Below are positions 46,101-58,125 of a DNA stretch of 64,000 nt, piece by piece; position 1 is the stretch's first letter; every line of letters starts with the position of its first letter. The stretch covers positions 49,136 to 113,135 of the forward strand of contig VTPC01091020.1 of assembly GCA_011009095.1 (NCBI GenBank), given 5' to 3'. A program made the position numbers and the translations under genes. Source of the stretch: Ignelater luminosus. Taxonomy: Eukaryota; Arthropoda; Insecta; Coleoptera; Elateridae. A model generated the notes under the pieces. It had not been told where the DNA came from and did no database searches. It saw nothing but the letters and a program-made list of their open reading frames with translations.

Positions 46101-47240
46101 GATATGACGCGGCATCATTTGAGGCGAATCGGGGTAGTTTACGTTACACACAGTAAACCTATAGAATCTGCTATTTCCTTTTAAGATCTCGATGTAAATG
46201 AAATGATGATTGGAGGTCTACCAAATTCACCCAATTAATTACTATCACTGGTCTATTGCAAGTATAAACTGACAGATAATCATGTCACACTGACCAGAAA
46301 GTCTAGATAGGAACTGTACAGGTTGGCTAAAAATAAAGGAGATAGATTCTCACTGAAACTTTCACGAAGTGGTAAGCAAAATTTTGGGCGAATCTAGTCT
46401 AAAGGAAAGTTATAAAATCAGGAACAAGAAAAACTTTAGTTAAAATATGTACAAACAGAAAAAAGATAGAAAACCTAAGAGAAATCTGCGCAATTTCTGT
46501 GAAGAAAATGCAAAAGAGGAACTGTGAAACTACGTATTTCATTGCGAAACACATATATAACTTCAGAGTTAACACTAATTGTAGTAAAAAGATCGTGTTA
46601 TGCTTTATTCAATGTCAACAATAAAAAAATCTGAACAGATTCAACAGATCTTGTTTGGGTAAATTTGATTTCTGATTGCCAGACCTAAGTATTTAATTGT
46701 GGGAATTGGCGCAAATAAGTTCTTGATGCTGCACGGCGGTACAATGTCATCAATCTCTGGAAAGGAAGGCGATTGCTTATCAAGCAAAAAAAAAATATTT
46801 GGATCAACTTTTAATCTTTTGTTTCCGATATCAAAGATTGTTAAACTGTTAAAACCGATTTTGTAGGCTGTACTCCTTGCAAAGACTATACGGAAGATAT
46901 CTGCCAAAGATATAAGTAGAGATACTGTAGGTACAAAAACTGACATCATGCTATAGTATCAAAGTTTGTTGAATCTTTGTTTCTTCGCTTTCTTTTTTCT
47001 TTCTCCTTCTTTTGTTTCTTGCGATGCTGTGTTCTTTAAAGAATATTGGCAAATAGCAATCTCTTTGTACCTGAAAGTGTCAGAACACATTTTTATTTAC
47101 GAAATCTGTGACAAACTTATAACTCGGTGATTTTGCCGTTGAAAGTTTTAAAAGTCAGTGTATCATGTTTACATCATTAGAATCGTGACAACAAGAGCTA
47201 TTCAAAATAATTTTCAATTGTTTTTCCGCCTATAAAAAAA
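43138..47240. other. AT-rich sequence, nothing recognised
   Basis: A GC-richer patch at about 43590-43770 (including GCAGCGGCCGTTTATA) and another at 45390-45560 have no recognisable coding content. The latter contains TATATAAGAAAG and could be a promoter-like or repeat segment, but nothing supports a gene. Confidence 0.4.
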
Positions 47241-47248
47241 AAATGAGA

Positions 47249-47275
47249 TTGATGATGGTTACTCGAAACCGAAAC
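47249..47275 (+). other. Hammerhead-like core motif, possible Penelope-like relic
   Basis: TTGATGA is followed by GGTT, a six-base loop and AACC (a 4-bp stem), then GAAAC. This is the order of the CUGAUGA, stem II and GAAA core of hammerhead ribozymes, which Penelope-like retroelements carry. The first C is T, one base bulges before stem II, and I found no partner strands for stems I or III. It is at best a degenerate half. Confidence 0.2.
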
Positions 47276-47289
47276 GTTGTACAGGAATT

Positions 47290-49276
47290 TTGTTAGCGTA
47301 TTTTAATAGAGCACAAAAAGTGGCAATGGAAAAGTGGTTTTAGTTTTCCAATATCTCTTCAAATAAAGGAAACAAAAATAATAACGAAAACCGATAAAAC
47401 AATATTTCTAGATAACCAGCAATTTATAGCTAAAGGCCAAAATTTCGGCATTGCTACATAAATATGCTCGTTGCAGTATTAAAACAGTTTCAAAGGAATA
47501 ACGCAAAATCATGTTTAATTTCTACGTTCTTCGTTTGGTTTTGCAACTTCTACTACTCTTTGGTCATATCGAGTTACATAATTAAGAAAAAATGAATACT
47601 GCATGACGCTCAACAACTTCAGGTAATATAAGTAATCCCATCTTATAACAAAAACCAGGAACTTAATCCGTTCAGAATACAAAAACCTTCCTTATTTAAT
47701 AGGCGATCGTCAATATGCCACACAACATTCGAAACCCCGCGGAGCATTTTAAGAAATTAAACAAATTAAAGTCAATTAGTAATATTGATAGATTGTAAAA
47801 AATGTCCTTTTATTACATTTAATGAAAAATCCTCAATATCATATTATTTGTGAATATAATAATGACTACTTGGAAAAGGAAACAGGAACAGTATATCTAA
47901 ATCGCAGTAACACAACTGCCATTTATAGTCATTAGTTAATGAACCTCTAATGTAATTGCAAATGCATTAATGATGTTCATTGCATTACTGTTTCTCAAAC
48001 TGTTTCAACTTGAGGCTCTGGTACGTTACGTATATTTCTATTAGAAATAGTTTCCTGGAGTGCCATATTTACAATTTTCGTGACGTCACTAGCATAACAG
48101 CTAAAGAAAACAGCTAGAAGCTTAAGTAACGGTAAAATGTAAACACAACTTATTTTCAGTTTGGTTTTCAACACTACGTAAATTCATTCACGTTCGTATA
48201 CTACATAAAGCGTATTTATGATTTACGCTTGCCATTTTTACAACTAAAATTTACAGCTTGGCAGCTGCAGTGTGCATTAAGAATTTTATGCGTTTTACGT
48301 TAAAAGCGCACCATACTGCAGACGTAAACCAAAGAGTGCCTCATCAACAAAGACTACAGAATAGAATAAGCTAACAGTGCTATAAATATATTTGCGTGTC
48401 GCCGTAGGAGAAAACCACAAAAATTTCCAATGTTTGCTCCGCGATTTTATTTTAGTAACAACCACCAACAGAAATTTAATTACCAGCAAGAAACGACATG
48501 AACGTTGATACCAAAGGTTTAATGTTATTTAATACTACAAAAGCGTTTCAACATTTATATACCATTGTCTTTTGTTATGCTAGAAGTTTTGAAAATTGCA
48601 AACCATAATGTAGGTATTGTGCGTTAAAATATTAAGTATAGGCTTATATCTGTTAATCTAGCTGTCTCGTTAACAAGTAATTCTACAAGTACCCAAAGCG
48701 ATATATTTGTCAATCGATATACGTAAATATTTACTCTAAAGCAGAAATTAAATCGCTCAGAAAATTTAAAACTGGTTTTTCAGCATAGTTTATTTATTAT
48801 GAAATGATTAACTTGTAAACACAGCACTATACATTTGTCGATATCTGCCTTTAAAAGAATTAAGTCTTTTCGCAGCGGAACGCCTACTATACATATTTAT
48901 GTTCTAATTAAGCAAATCTGTAATCTCGACTGCAATTTTATAATTTAAATTTTTATAATTCGTATAAAATAAATCGATTTTTTAAAACCTAATGTTCTAA
49001 ACTACTATATAGCATATTTTACTTACAAGCACTAAAATATTTGAGTTATTTATTTAGATTTTTAAAAGTTAGTTTATTATTTTCAATCAAAGATTTTGTT
49101 ATAAAAGATTCATTTTAATTTCTTGAAATTTTGTTCTTTTTCAAAATAACAAAAATATTAGCTAAGTAATCAGAATTACTAAGTAAATTCAGATATTGCA
49201 TCTCTTGCTAAATAATCAAGTTTGAAATTTTATTATAGAACTTTATAGTAAAATTGCCAAATCTTTAAGAATAGTC
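47290..49276. other. AT-rich sequence, nothing recognised
   Basis: No gene or repeat pair was recognised. Confidence 0.5.
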
Positions 49277-49280
49277 TATA

Positions 49281-49494
49281 TGTTACCGGACAAATCCGAA
49301 ATCCGGATATTCTAGTATTGACTAGGACAAACGCAAAGCTCCTGCACTCTCTAGGAACAACGCAAATTTCCTAGGCCAAACGCGGAGTGCCAGACTAATT
49401 CAGGAACAACTGATTTTAGAGAAAGAAATTCTAATTTGTCCTAAAATTTCCAGGCAGAACTAGAAGTTATTTAAGTTACCTAGGATAAACTAGG
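49281..49494 (+). repeat. Left inverted repeat with phased TAGGAnAAAC motifs
   Basis: The motif of type TAGGACAAAC or CAGGAACAAC starts at 49323, 49352, 49372, 49401, 49451 and 49481, and again just inside at 49510. One inverted copy lies at 49436-49443. The intervals are 29, 20, 29, 50, 30 and 29 bp, all close to multiples of 10. These could be transposase-binding sites on one face of the helix (inference). Confidence 0.7.
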
Positions 49495-49891
49495 TATGCC
49501 TGCTCGACTTAGGATAAACCCGTTTCGAATTTTGGAAACCGCATTTGCGCATCGTACACTGTCATTGTGTGACTTAGACAAGCTTGTGTGCTGTGATAAT
49601 AGATTTTGTCGATTATTCATTATGTCCGAGTTAAAATGAAAAGATAAATTTATTCAAACCATGGTAGACCGAGATACGAAGTCTTCGACACATTTTACTG
49701 TGCTTACAAAAGCTCAATACAACAACTTATTAGAAGAGGTATGCAGACCATTGATTTGAGGTTATAACCAAGGAGTGTGCCATTCGTAGCATTAATAAGT
49801 TTTAGTTGTTTAATTAATTCCCAAGCTATATAATTATTATCAAACGAATAAAACACCTATCAAAAATAATCTAAAGCCAGCTGCGAAAAAG

Positions 49892-51095
49892 GTGGCTTTG
49901 CAGTATAGTCGATTGAAACGATTTGATGTTATTGAAATAAACGGAAATAAAAAACTAATTGCTAAATCATCAGAAAACGACATACGTTATTTTTTGCCTA
50001 TTGATGAGGTGTTTGATGCTATCGCTGGTGCACATCGCGCAGTTGGGCATGGTGGAAGGGATAGATTACTCTCCGAAACAAGCAAAAAGTATGCAAACAT
50101 AACAAAAGAAATGATAAACTTATATTTATCCATGTGTGAAAGTGGTCATATGAAACGAACAAAAAACAGAAGGGTTTAGTTCCTAGTCCAATTTTGCATA
50201 TTCAAATGAATAGTCGCTGTCAAGTCGACTTAATAGATATGCAACCACAAAGTGATGCAGGTAACAAACTCATAATGGTGTATCAGGATCACCTAAAGGA
50301 ATTTGTTATTCTGGAAGCTCTTCGCACTAAAACAGCTGAAGAAGTAGCATATTACTTAGTTGATATTTTTACGCTCTTTGGTGTTCCTTGCATTCTGTAT
50401 TCCGATAATGGACGCAAATTTGTCAACAAAGTAATTAATGAGTTATCCGATCTGTGGCCAGAGTTAAGGTTAGTGCACGGCAAACTTCAACATAGCCAAA
50501 GCTAAGGTTCCGTTGAGAGAGCCAATCAAGATGTAGAAAACATGTTGACAACGTGGCTAAAGGACAACAACACCCTAAAATGGACAGAAGGACTTAAGTT
50601 TCTACAATTTATACAGAACAGAGCGCTGCACTCAGGCATCAGCATGTCACCCTACAAGGCCATGTTTGGTATGGAGCCCAGAGTTGGGCTGATTACGACT
50701 AAATTGAGCGAGAAAGTTATTTTCGATTTACACACCGAGGAAGACTTAGAAAAAGTCATATTATTGACAAATTCGGGCGAGACAGAATCAGAGAAACAAA
50801 GAAGTGGCAGTGGAAATGGAAAGGGAAGAGGTAGGTAGTCATGATGAGGATGACCAACAAAATGATCAATATTGTAATGAAGTCAGTAATATTGCAACAG
50901 CTAGGAAGAGAGCTTCACTTTCTGTACAAAAGCAGGCCAAAAAAAATGAAGCAATCAAGAGGCAAGCTACAACCACCAGCTAGTATTGGCGACAATGTGA
51001 CAGTGCCCATACCAGATGTAGATAAAGCAAGAGGAAGTTTACGTAATATCATGGCCGTAGTTTTAAACGTGACATACGGTAATTATATAAACTAG
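49892..51095 (+). pseudogene. Ginger-like integrase gene, broken
   Basis: Recognisable parts in order: an H2C2-type zinc-binding region with the HRAVGHGG block (about 50030-50140); an integrase core with DLIDMQ, YSDNGRKF and SVERANQDV-type blocks (about 50230-50540), covering the three acidic positions; and a C-terminal domain with IPDVDKARGSLRN (about 51000-51050). The same blocks occur in the relic at 6540-7245. The upstream coding start is uncertain. The gene is broken at several places and cannot make a whole protein. Confidence 0.75.
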
Positions 51096-51780
51096 GTACT
51101 AAAGACGGTTGTTTAAGACAGCTGTATGCGCGATCAAAATTTGAAATCTGCAAATATAATTTTATTTCGATAAACTGCAGCCACAATTTGTTCGGGTAAA
51201 GCTCAGGTATACTTTAGATGCCAGTGTACTAAACACTGTGGAACAAACTTATGCATGTGTAAAAAGGCGACAACTCCTCTGCAGTTTGAAATGCCATAAC
51301 AGGAATTCCTGTAGAAATAAGTAAACAGCTGACTTACAGCAACTTGGTTTTGTTTTACTTTGAATTTAAAGAATTGTTGTTATACATTATCATGAAGATT
51401 GATTTTGTTATAGCACAATAATTAGTAATTTTAAGTATTATGTTTGATTTCTTTTCGTAATAGTTCTAGTAAGTACCTACCTATTATTGTTTATCTTATT
51501 TTTTATTTTTTATAATTGTCATATTGTAAAACATTTGTTAGTTTAGTTATTTTCATCAATATATTTAGTTATTTTTTTACTGGTATCAGATAAAAATCAA
51601 AATCATAATTATTCTTAAGGATTTCATAATATTTAATATTCATAGGTATAATTCCAAGATTGTTTTGGCTATCGTAATTTGAAGAATTAATGTTCAAATC
51701 ATTCGTTAGTTTTGTTATTTTTGATAATCTTGTAAACTTTTTCTTACTGGCACCAAATAAATCAATAATCAAAATTAAAA

Positions 51781-51993
51781 CTAGTTTATCCTGTTGAGTT
51801 CAAGTTACTTTCAGTTCTGCCTGAAAAGTTTAGGCCAAACTAGAATTTCCTTTTTTAAAATCAGTTATTCCTGAATTAGTCTAGCACTCCGCGTTTGGCC
51901 TAGGAAATTTGCGTTGTTCCTAGAGAGTGCAGGAGCTTTGCGTTTGTCCTAGTCAATACTAGAATATCCGGATTTCGGGTTTGTCCGGTAACA
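51781..51993 (-). repeat. Right inverted repeat of the Ginger-like element
   Basis: Reverse complement of the left repeat, with the same series of TAGGAnAAAC-type motifs. It ends in TGTCCGGTAACA before the TATA duplication. Confidence 0.85.
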
Positions 51994-51997
51994 TATA

Positions 51998-54900
51998 CAT
52001 CTTAAATGTCGAATTCCGCCTATGAAGAAAATATGTGTCAAGCAATTTGCCATCAAATACCAGTAGTAACCTAATCTGCGTAACCCATGAAATGAAAGAA
52101 TTACGTGGGTGACTTATTAATTTATGCTTTTTGTACGTTGATAATTTAGAAATTTAGTTGTACATAATTTCCTATCACCAACGTACGTTGTTCATTTTAG
52201 AGATTACAGCAGATTGGTTTACTTTACCCGTTCGTCGATACTATACACGGAAGTATCTCTGGTTCCCAAAAAGTTTAATAAACGCTGATAATAGTTAATT
52301 TGTAGGCATTGGGCATTTACGTATCCGAAACAAGATGTAAATAAATGAAAATCAATCATCTACTTTTTGTCTACTTAACGATTTTCTATCTTCTGCTTTT
52401 CCCAGAAAAAGCTTTTAATGATTTGTAACTATATCTTTCTGAGCTCTTAAAGCAACAGTTGGCAAAGTACCACTGGTATCTTTGCAGAGAATCAATTATC
52501 TGCGAAACACGGAAACGTTAAAATCCATTCATTTAGATTAACATCTATAATACACAAAGTTTATCTGTAGGATGTTGATGAATATTTTTCAAATAGCAAT
52601 ACAAAGGTAAAGTAGATTGGATGTTGCATGGTAGATTGGCCCAGAAATGGTTTCATCTAGTTAACCACTAACCAAGATTGTTTAGTCTCTTCTAAAAATA
52701 TTTAGACTCGGCATTCACTCGAAAGCAGGGCAAGGTCATTGTGCTCTGTTTTCCATTTTAGACACGGACTATTAAAGATAGCACTTTAAAACTTTCCATC
52801 AATTAAAATAGTTATTTATGTAACAAGAGTGTAAAGTGAAGTTTTTTAATGAGTAGGAAGTTCAAAAAACACACTTTACACTCGAGTTGTATACAATATT
52901 TTTGCACGACCGTATTTTAAAGAAAATAATAAAGAAAAACCATTGACGATAGATTAAAAAATGAAGTTGGCCAAGATCATAGGAACGTATAATGATTTTA
53001 TTAAAACATCGATACGTAAAATTAATTGCAAATGTTTATAATTGTCAACTTTCGACATTGAAAACCAGTTGTAAAGCGCCAACTTTACAGGCGGTTGTGC
53101 AAAAATAGAATTACAATCTTGATAATTATCATCATCATTAAACACAATCCAGACAAAGCGTATGTCAGTCAGACCAAAGCTGGTGCAGGTATATCAACAT
53201 TCCGCTTGGAATAAAGCAAAGCGATTCTCTTCTGCCCCTTTTTTTTAATTTGGTTGTCGACTAAGCTTAAATAATTTAATTTTCAAAAGGAATTTTGACA
53301 CTGATGGAACTAGAATCAATGTATCGCTCTACCGTTTGGTCTCTAGAGGAATCTGACGGGACCTCTAAAGTAATGCGGCTTTCGGGCTCTTACTTAATAC
53401 ATTCAAAAGCAGCAAGGCATTCTTGGTTACATTTGAAAAGAAAAACAACATCAAATCGTTACCGATCTTACCTTCATGATTGACGAAGACCCCTTGTTTA
53501 TGATAAACATAAATCACCAATCTGAGAATCATGTGTGAAGAGACTGGGATTTTACCAAATGAACTTAAAAAGTTTTTCAAGTGACGCAGAGGCGATAATT
53601 CACTGTCAACATACAACTTGGTATACTACTTGGCTAGCTTGGCAGGTTGCAGGCAGGGTGGTTCGGCGGTATATTCGTACATTACCCATAGCATTTTGAG
53701 ATCTACTCTCTGTAGTAGATTTCAACGATAAGTAGTAAAGAGTTTAAGAAAAGATGCAATAAATAGGATCTCTCCTGCAACACAAACGTCACGGTTACGG
53801 TACTCTTCTTAACAGTAGAGTAAATGAAGTCATAGAGGGCAACGAAAAGGACCCCAACAAGAGAATCCTTCGGGACTTAGTGCCTACTTGGTAACTAGAA
53901 AATTCGGGGTCAAAGCATTTGAGCGACGAAACCGCGAACAATTCTGATTAATGGCGAACGGAAAATATTCTTTTGCAGGATAGATCAGGAAACAACAAAC
54001 CATTTGCGTCTTGATAAATTACAAGCATTTTTGATGGGAACGTAAAGATATCAAAATTAATACAATGAAAGATTTTTTCATTTAAAAATATTATCTAGAG
54101 AAATAACAGACTATAAAATGAATTTACAGTAGCGTATACGTTACTTTGTCTAGGCAATCTCACATACGTTGATATTTATTATGTGTAAACTCTTAAAAAT
54201 AGAAAGAAAGATTGTATTTCGAAGTCAAATTTATCTGAAGAATTTAGTCATTTTTAAAATAGTCTTTTCAATGTATATATATATTCTGTAAATTCCTTTT
54301 ATTTTCGTACTCATAGAGGAAGGGTAAACAAACAAACCAACAAATCAATGTTATGTTCTGGTTTCCGTAAGTCGTTCTAAGAATCTGTACATTCTTCAAC
54401 CATGAAGATAGGGGTGGGTAAAGAAACGAAACGCTATTGTCAAAATGGTATCAATAGGCTTAGGGCAGAAGGATTAGGTTGTTTGACGGAAACGTAACTA
54501 TGCTAGAAATATCACAACTCATGAATTTTATATTAGCGACAAATGTGGTAGTACGTTTACAGTAATCTATGGGTCAGTGGTTGCAGTTTACCAATCACTA
54601 GACATTCATTCTGATGTACCAACGTGGTGCTTGGAGTAAGCTGGAGGGTTAGCTAGGGTTAGTATCCTAGCTATCCTAACCAGGTGGCTAGTCATGAATG
54701 AGTTAACTCACAGTCTTATCATTTTGATCAAATATTTTTGTTAAATCCAAAATATTGTTCAAAAATATTCAGAGAATGGTAGAAGCTCTAATCAGTTTGA
54801 TGAGACTTTCTGCAGATACATATTTTTCATTAGATATCTGCTAGCATTTATCTAGTATGTCTAAAGGCTTTGAACGCGCTTTAGAGCCTCTTTCAAAGAC

Positions 54901-57900
54901 AGTACTAAATACCATTTGCTATTTTGACTAACAGTGGAAAATTAAATTTTTTCCATAAGCAAGGAAATTGGGGTAGTCGTAAAATGAAACTAGACTATCT
55001 AAAGAAAGATGCACGATGGCTTAAACGAATTTTGTTTAGTGTGAACAACAGATTCTTTAATTAAAATCGGTGTTAGTCTCTAGTACAAATTGTTAATCGA
55101 GAGTGCACTGTTATTAAGGTTCAAAACGTCTTGAATTCTCGCTTCTGGAAATTCGATTTTACTTGATAACGATACGTCTTATAAGAACCACACAAAGCAA
55201 TCTTGTTTTTGTTAAACTGAGATTAAATCTCAAAAGGAAAATTTGATTCTAAATGCTCAAGAAATAAGAAGTTCTAATTAAACTTGAACAACTGCATGTT
55301 CCAAACAATACGCTTCATTAATAGGATAAAAGTTTTAAATTTAGTTTTGATTTTGACTAAATTATCTACTGTTTGTTTTAAGGGTACTCTATTTGTTACG
55401 TTATTGTTATTGTTTTTGTTAGTATTAAAATGGTGTATTTATGCTAAAGAACTCAGTCACTAATTAAAAATTCTCTATTAAAGTGGCGATAACTGCAGTG
55501 AAGAGTTTTCATACAAAGTAGGTACTGGAATTAACTACAGAACAAGTAGAATTATTTAGCATTCCTTTAATAACATGTCTCGGTAAATAAAGGAAGTCTC
55601 GCATTGTCCTTTGAACTCCATATAAAATTCTGATATTTTATAAAGTGGACTGGAGTGTCGTGTCAAGCCACCTGCAAATGTACAAGTCTTGTTAAATGTT
55701 CAATATTCTTTTAGTTTTGTTTAAAGAAAGAACGTTAAAGTTAATAAAATTTGTAATATCCAACTTTCATCCCTCCGCTTGTATATACCAGAGGCGAAGT
55801 GTTACTGCAGATAAAACCAGATACCTACTGTAGTATTAAGACAAATATGTTCTAGTACCAAGAGATTTCCGTAGAAATTAATATCTGCCGTTATTGTCGT
55901 TACAAAGCAAGAGGAAATTCAGTTAAAATGCTGCAGTAGTATTGCACCTATGAAGTCCCCATTTCCCACTTGGGTTTACCTAGTTTGTCCTCGCACACAT
56001 CTCGCACTGCTGGATGTTCCGGAGTTCTCTTAATTAACGAGGTGTAAGTTATTGGTAGTTGACGCAGCAGCGTGACTGCCTACATTTTATTAAAAACTAT
56101 ATATCACTTGCCGCATACCAGAGACCTATAGAATTTAGGTCCCAAATCAATAAATTACACAAAAGTAGATTATGATAGACCTAATACGAAATTCCTTACA
56201 AAATTCTTATCGGAAATATTTGTCCAATTCAATTAATATGAGATGATGCATTTACCACTTTTACGAGTAAATTGTGATGGAAAAAAGCGTTTTGAGGATG
56301 AATTTCGCAATCGATGAAGCATGTATGTCGTATTAAAACCTGTAGTTGTTGAAAGTGGGGAATCGATGGATGCGTTGCGATGTTTGCTGAACCGATGCAT
56401 TCTAATACATGGCTGCCACTTCAATATCCGGTCAATGCTGATAACACTTGATGTGATGTACCCTCTTGTACTGACTTTCAGGATTCAGTCGACTTCCCAT
56501 TTTATACCTCTTGTCATTCACCCACGGTGACAACAAAATGGGGCACATTTTCGAAGATTCTTTTGCACATAAATGGATAGGAGCTCTATTTAAAAAAAGG
56601 GTCGAGGTGAAAAATGTGTCAGGAAGTTTGTCGTGTTCGTGTTGATTTTGTTAGACGCCAAAGTCTAAAAGTAACTGAACACGATGTACTAGATATTTTG
56701 AATAATATATCTTGCATAGAAAATGAACAAACAACTTGATTCTAATAACTTTACTTAAAAAGATCGAGGCAGAACAATTCTAATGGAAAAGATAAGAATA
56801 AATTGTAAAGACAACAAAAAATTGTTTGTAAAAAAGCGTGAATTTTCTTCAAAAATTTCAAATTAAAATACCAGTGCAAAAAATAGACTTTTACAAAAAC
56901 TGCTAAGGAATAACTTAACCATTAATACATGAAACCAACTTTCATGAGCACTTTAACAACTTCTGGTAAAGGCATTTCTTATCTAAGCACCTACCGTTGT
57001 GTTTGAAATTTCATAACAAATTTAAATATATTTGGTATATAAAACATTTTCTTGTATATATTTAAGAAATAATTTTCCAAAGCACATCAATTATGTAAAA
57101 CAAGAGCAAGAAACAAAATGTATATTACAAAAATAGAGTCGAGAAACTAAAACATTGTTTCACCATCGTTTAACCAAAAACGGTTTTCACGCAGCAATGT
57201 AATTTTACAAATTAATCTAAAAATACGATCGCATTAATAAAATGTCAGTTGATGTAGCATAAAAATTCATATTTAGAAAATCGCTAATTTAATGTTGTTT
57301 TATGTCTAATTTGCATGTAGATAAAACATTTTTTTCAATTATCGTTCTTAAAGATGTATATCCCACGTTAATAAAAGAATGAAAGTTAACAGTGTTTTTA
57401 AATTTGCACTGATTTTTATTTAATTACTTGCGTTGTGTTTAAGAAGTAGCAAATATTACATGTTGATGAAAGGGTTGTAAAATGGAAGGAACCGCTCAGA
57501 GGTCTTCTTTCTTGATAATTCTTAAGTAAACCATGAGAAAAGCGATTATTGGAAGACCGATGATCTAGTCAGATCCTTTTTTGAATTTTTGCATTGTACG
57601 ACGAGATTTATTTTTAACAACCATTTGGAAGGTCAAGAAAAGTAAAGTAAGATTAACAGAGCTGTGGCTGCCTTGTCTCATTAAACACTGCTAAACGAAT
57701 TGATAGATATGTATAAACATGTTATTACTCCTCTAGCTAGGCACACGGGTTCACTCGAAAAAACTGCAGTGGTGGACCTTCACTGTAATGCTGCTCGATT
57801 GAAGAACCTAAAAGTAAATTATGGTAGAATAGAATAGCTCCACTTCTGCTCGGTGTAGCTTTCCCGTTGGATAGACCTGGAGGGGTATATGTCTTAAAAA

Positions 57901-58013
57901 CCTACCAAAATTTCTATAATTATAATGTATTGCCGAAAAGAACAACAATAACATGCAAATGTATAACTAAAGCGCTACTGTAGCAATTAGAACACTAAGC
58001 AAGGCATATTACA
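51998..58013. other. Mostly AT-rich sequence, nothing recognised
   Basis: A less AT-rich patch at 53280-53990 has several short frames (for example 53295-53483 +) but no motif I can name. Around 54640-54690 the bases GGTTAGCTAGG and CCTAGCTATCC form a small hairpin. A patch at 56330-56640 is also less AT-rich without recognisable content. Confidence 0.4.
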
Positions 58014-58125
58014 TAGGGTGATTTAGAAACATTTGGCAGCTAAATGGAAAAATTATTTCAAACAAAGAAAAGCTTAATAAACATACGCTACATCTTTCTT
58101 GGTAAGAGTTATAGATCACCCTATA
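58014..58125. repeat. Possible short MITE with TAGGGTGATTTA ends
   Basis: TAGGGTGATTTA at 58014 and its approximate complement TAGATCACCCTA ending at 58124 enclose about 110 bp. The match is short and imperfect and no clear duplication is seen. A similar TAGGGTGATTAAG occurs alone near 29106. Confidence 0.25.

Larger units (their letters stand above)
49281..51993 (+). mobile_element. Ginger-like DNA transposon with long inverted repeats, broken
   Basis: The 2.7-kb element begins TGTTACCGGACAAATCCG and ends in the complement of TGTTACCGGACAAACCCG. It is flanked by TATA at 49277-49280 and 51994-51997. The inverted repeats run 49281-49494 and 51781-51993. The outer 135 bp or so differ at only about three positions, while the inner part is more diverged. 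Inside is a gene for a retrovirus-like integrase of the KRBA2/Ginger kind, without gag, protease or reverse transcriptase. TGT ends, a 4-bp duplication and an integrase-only content fit Ginger elements. The element is broken at several places. Confidence 0.8.

Noticed and set aside
53280-53990. Less AT-rich patch with several short frames
   Set aside because: I tried both strands for reverse transcriptase, RNase H, integrase and transposase motifs and found none strong enough to call.
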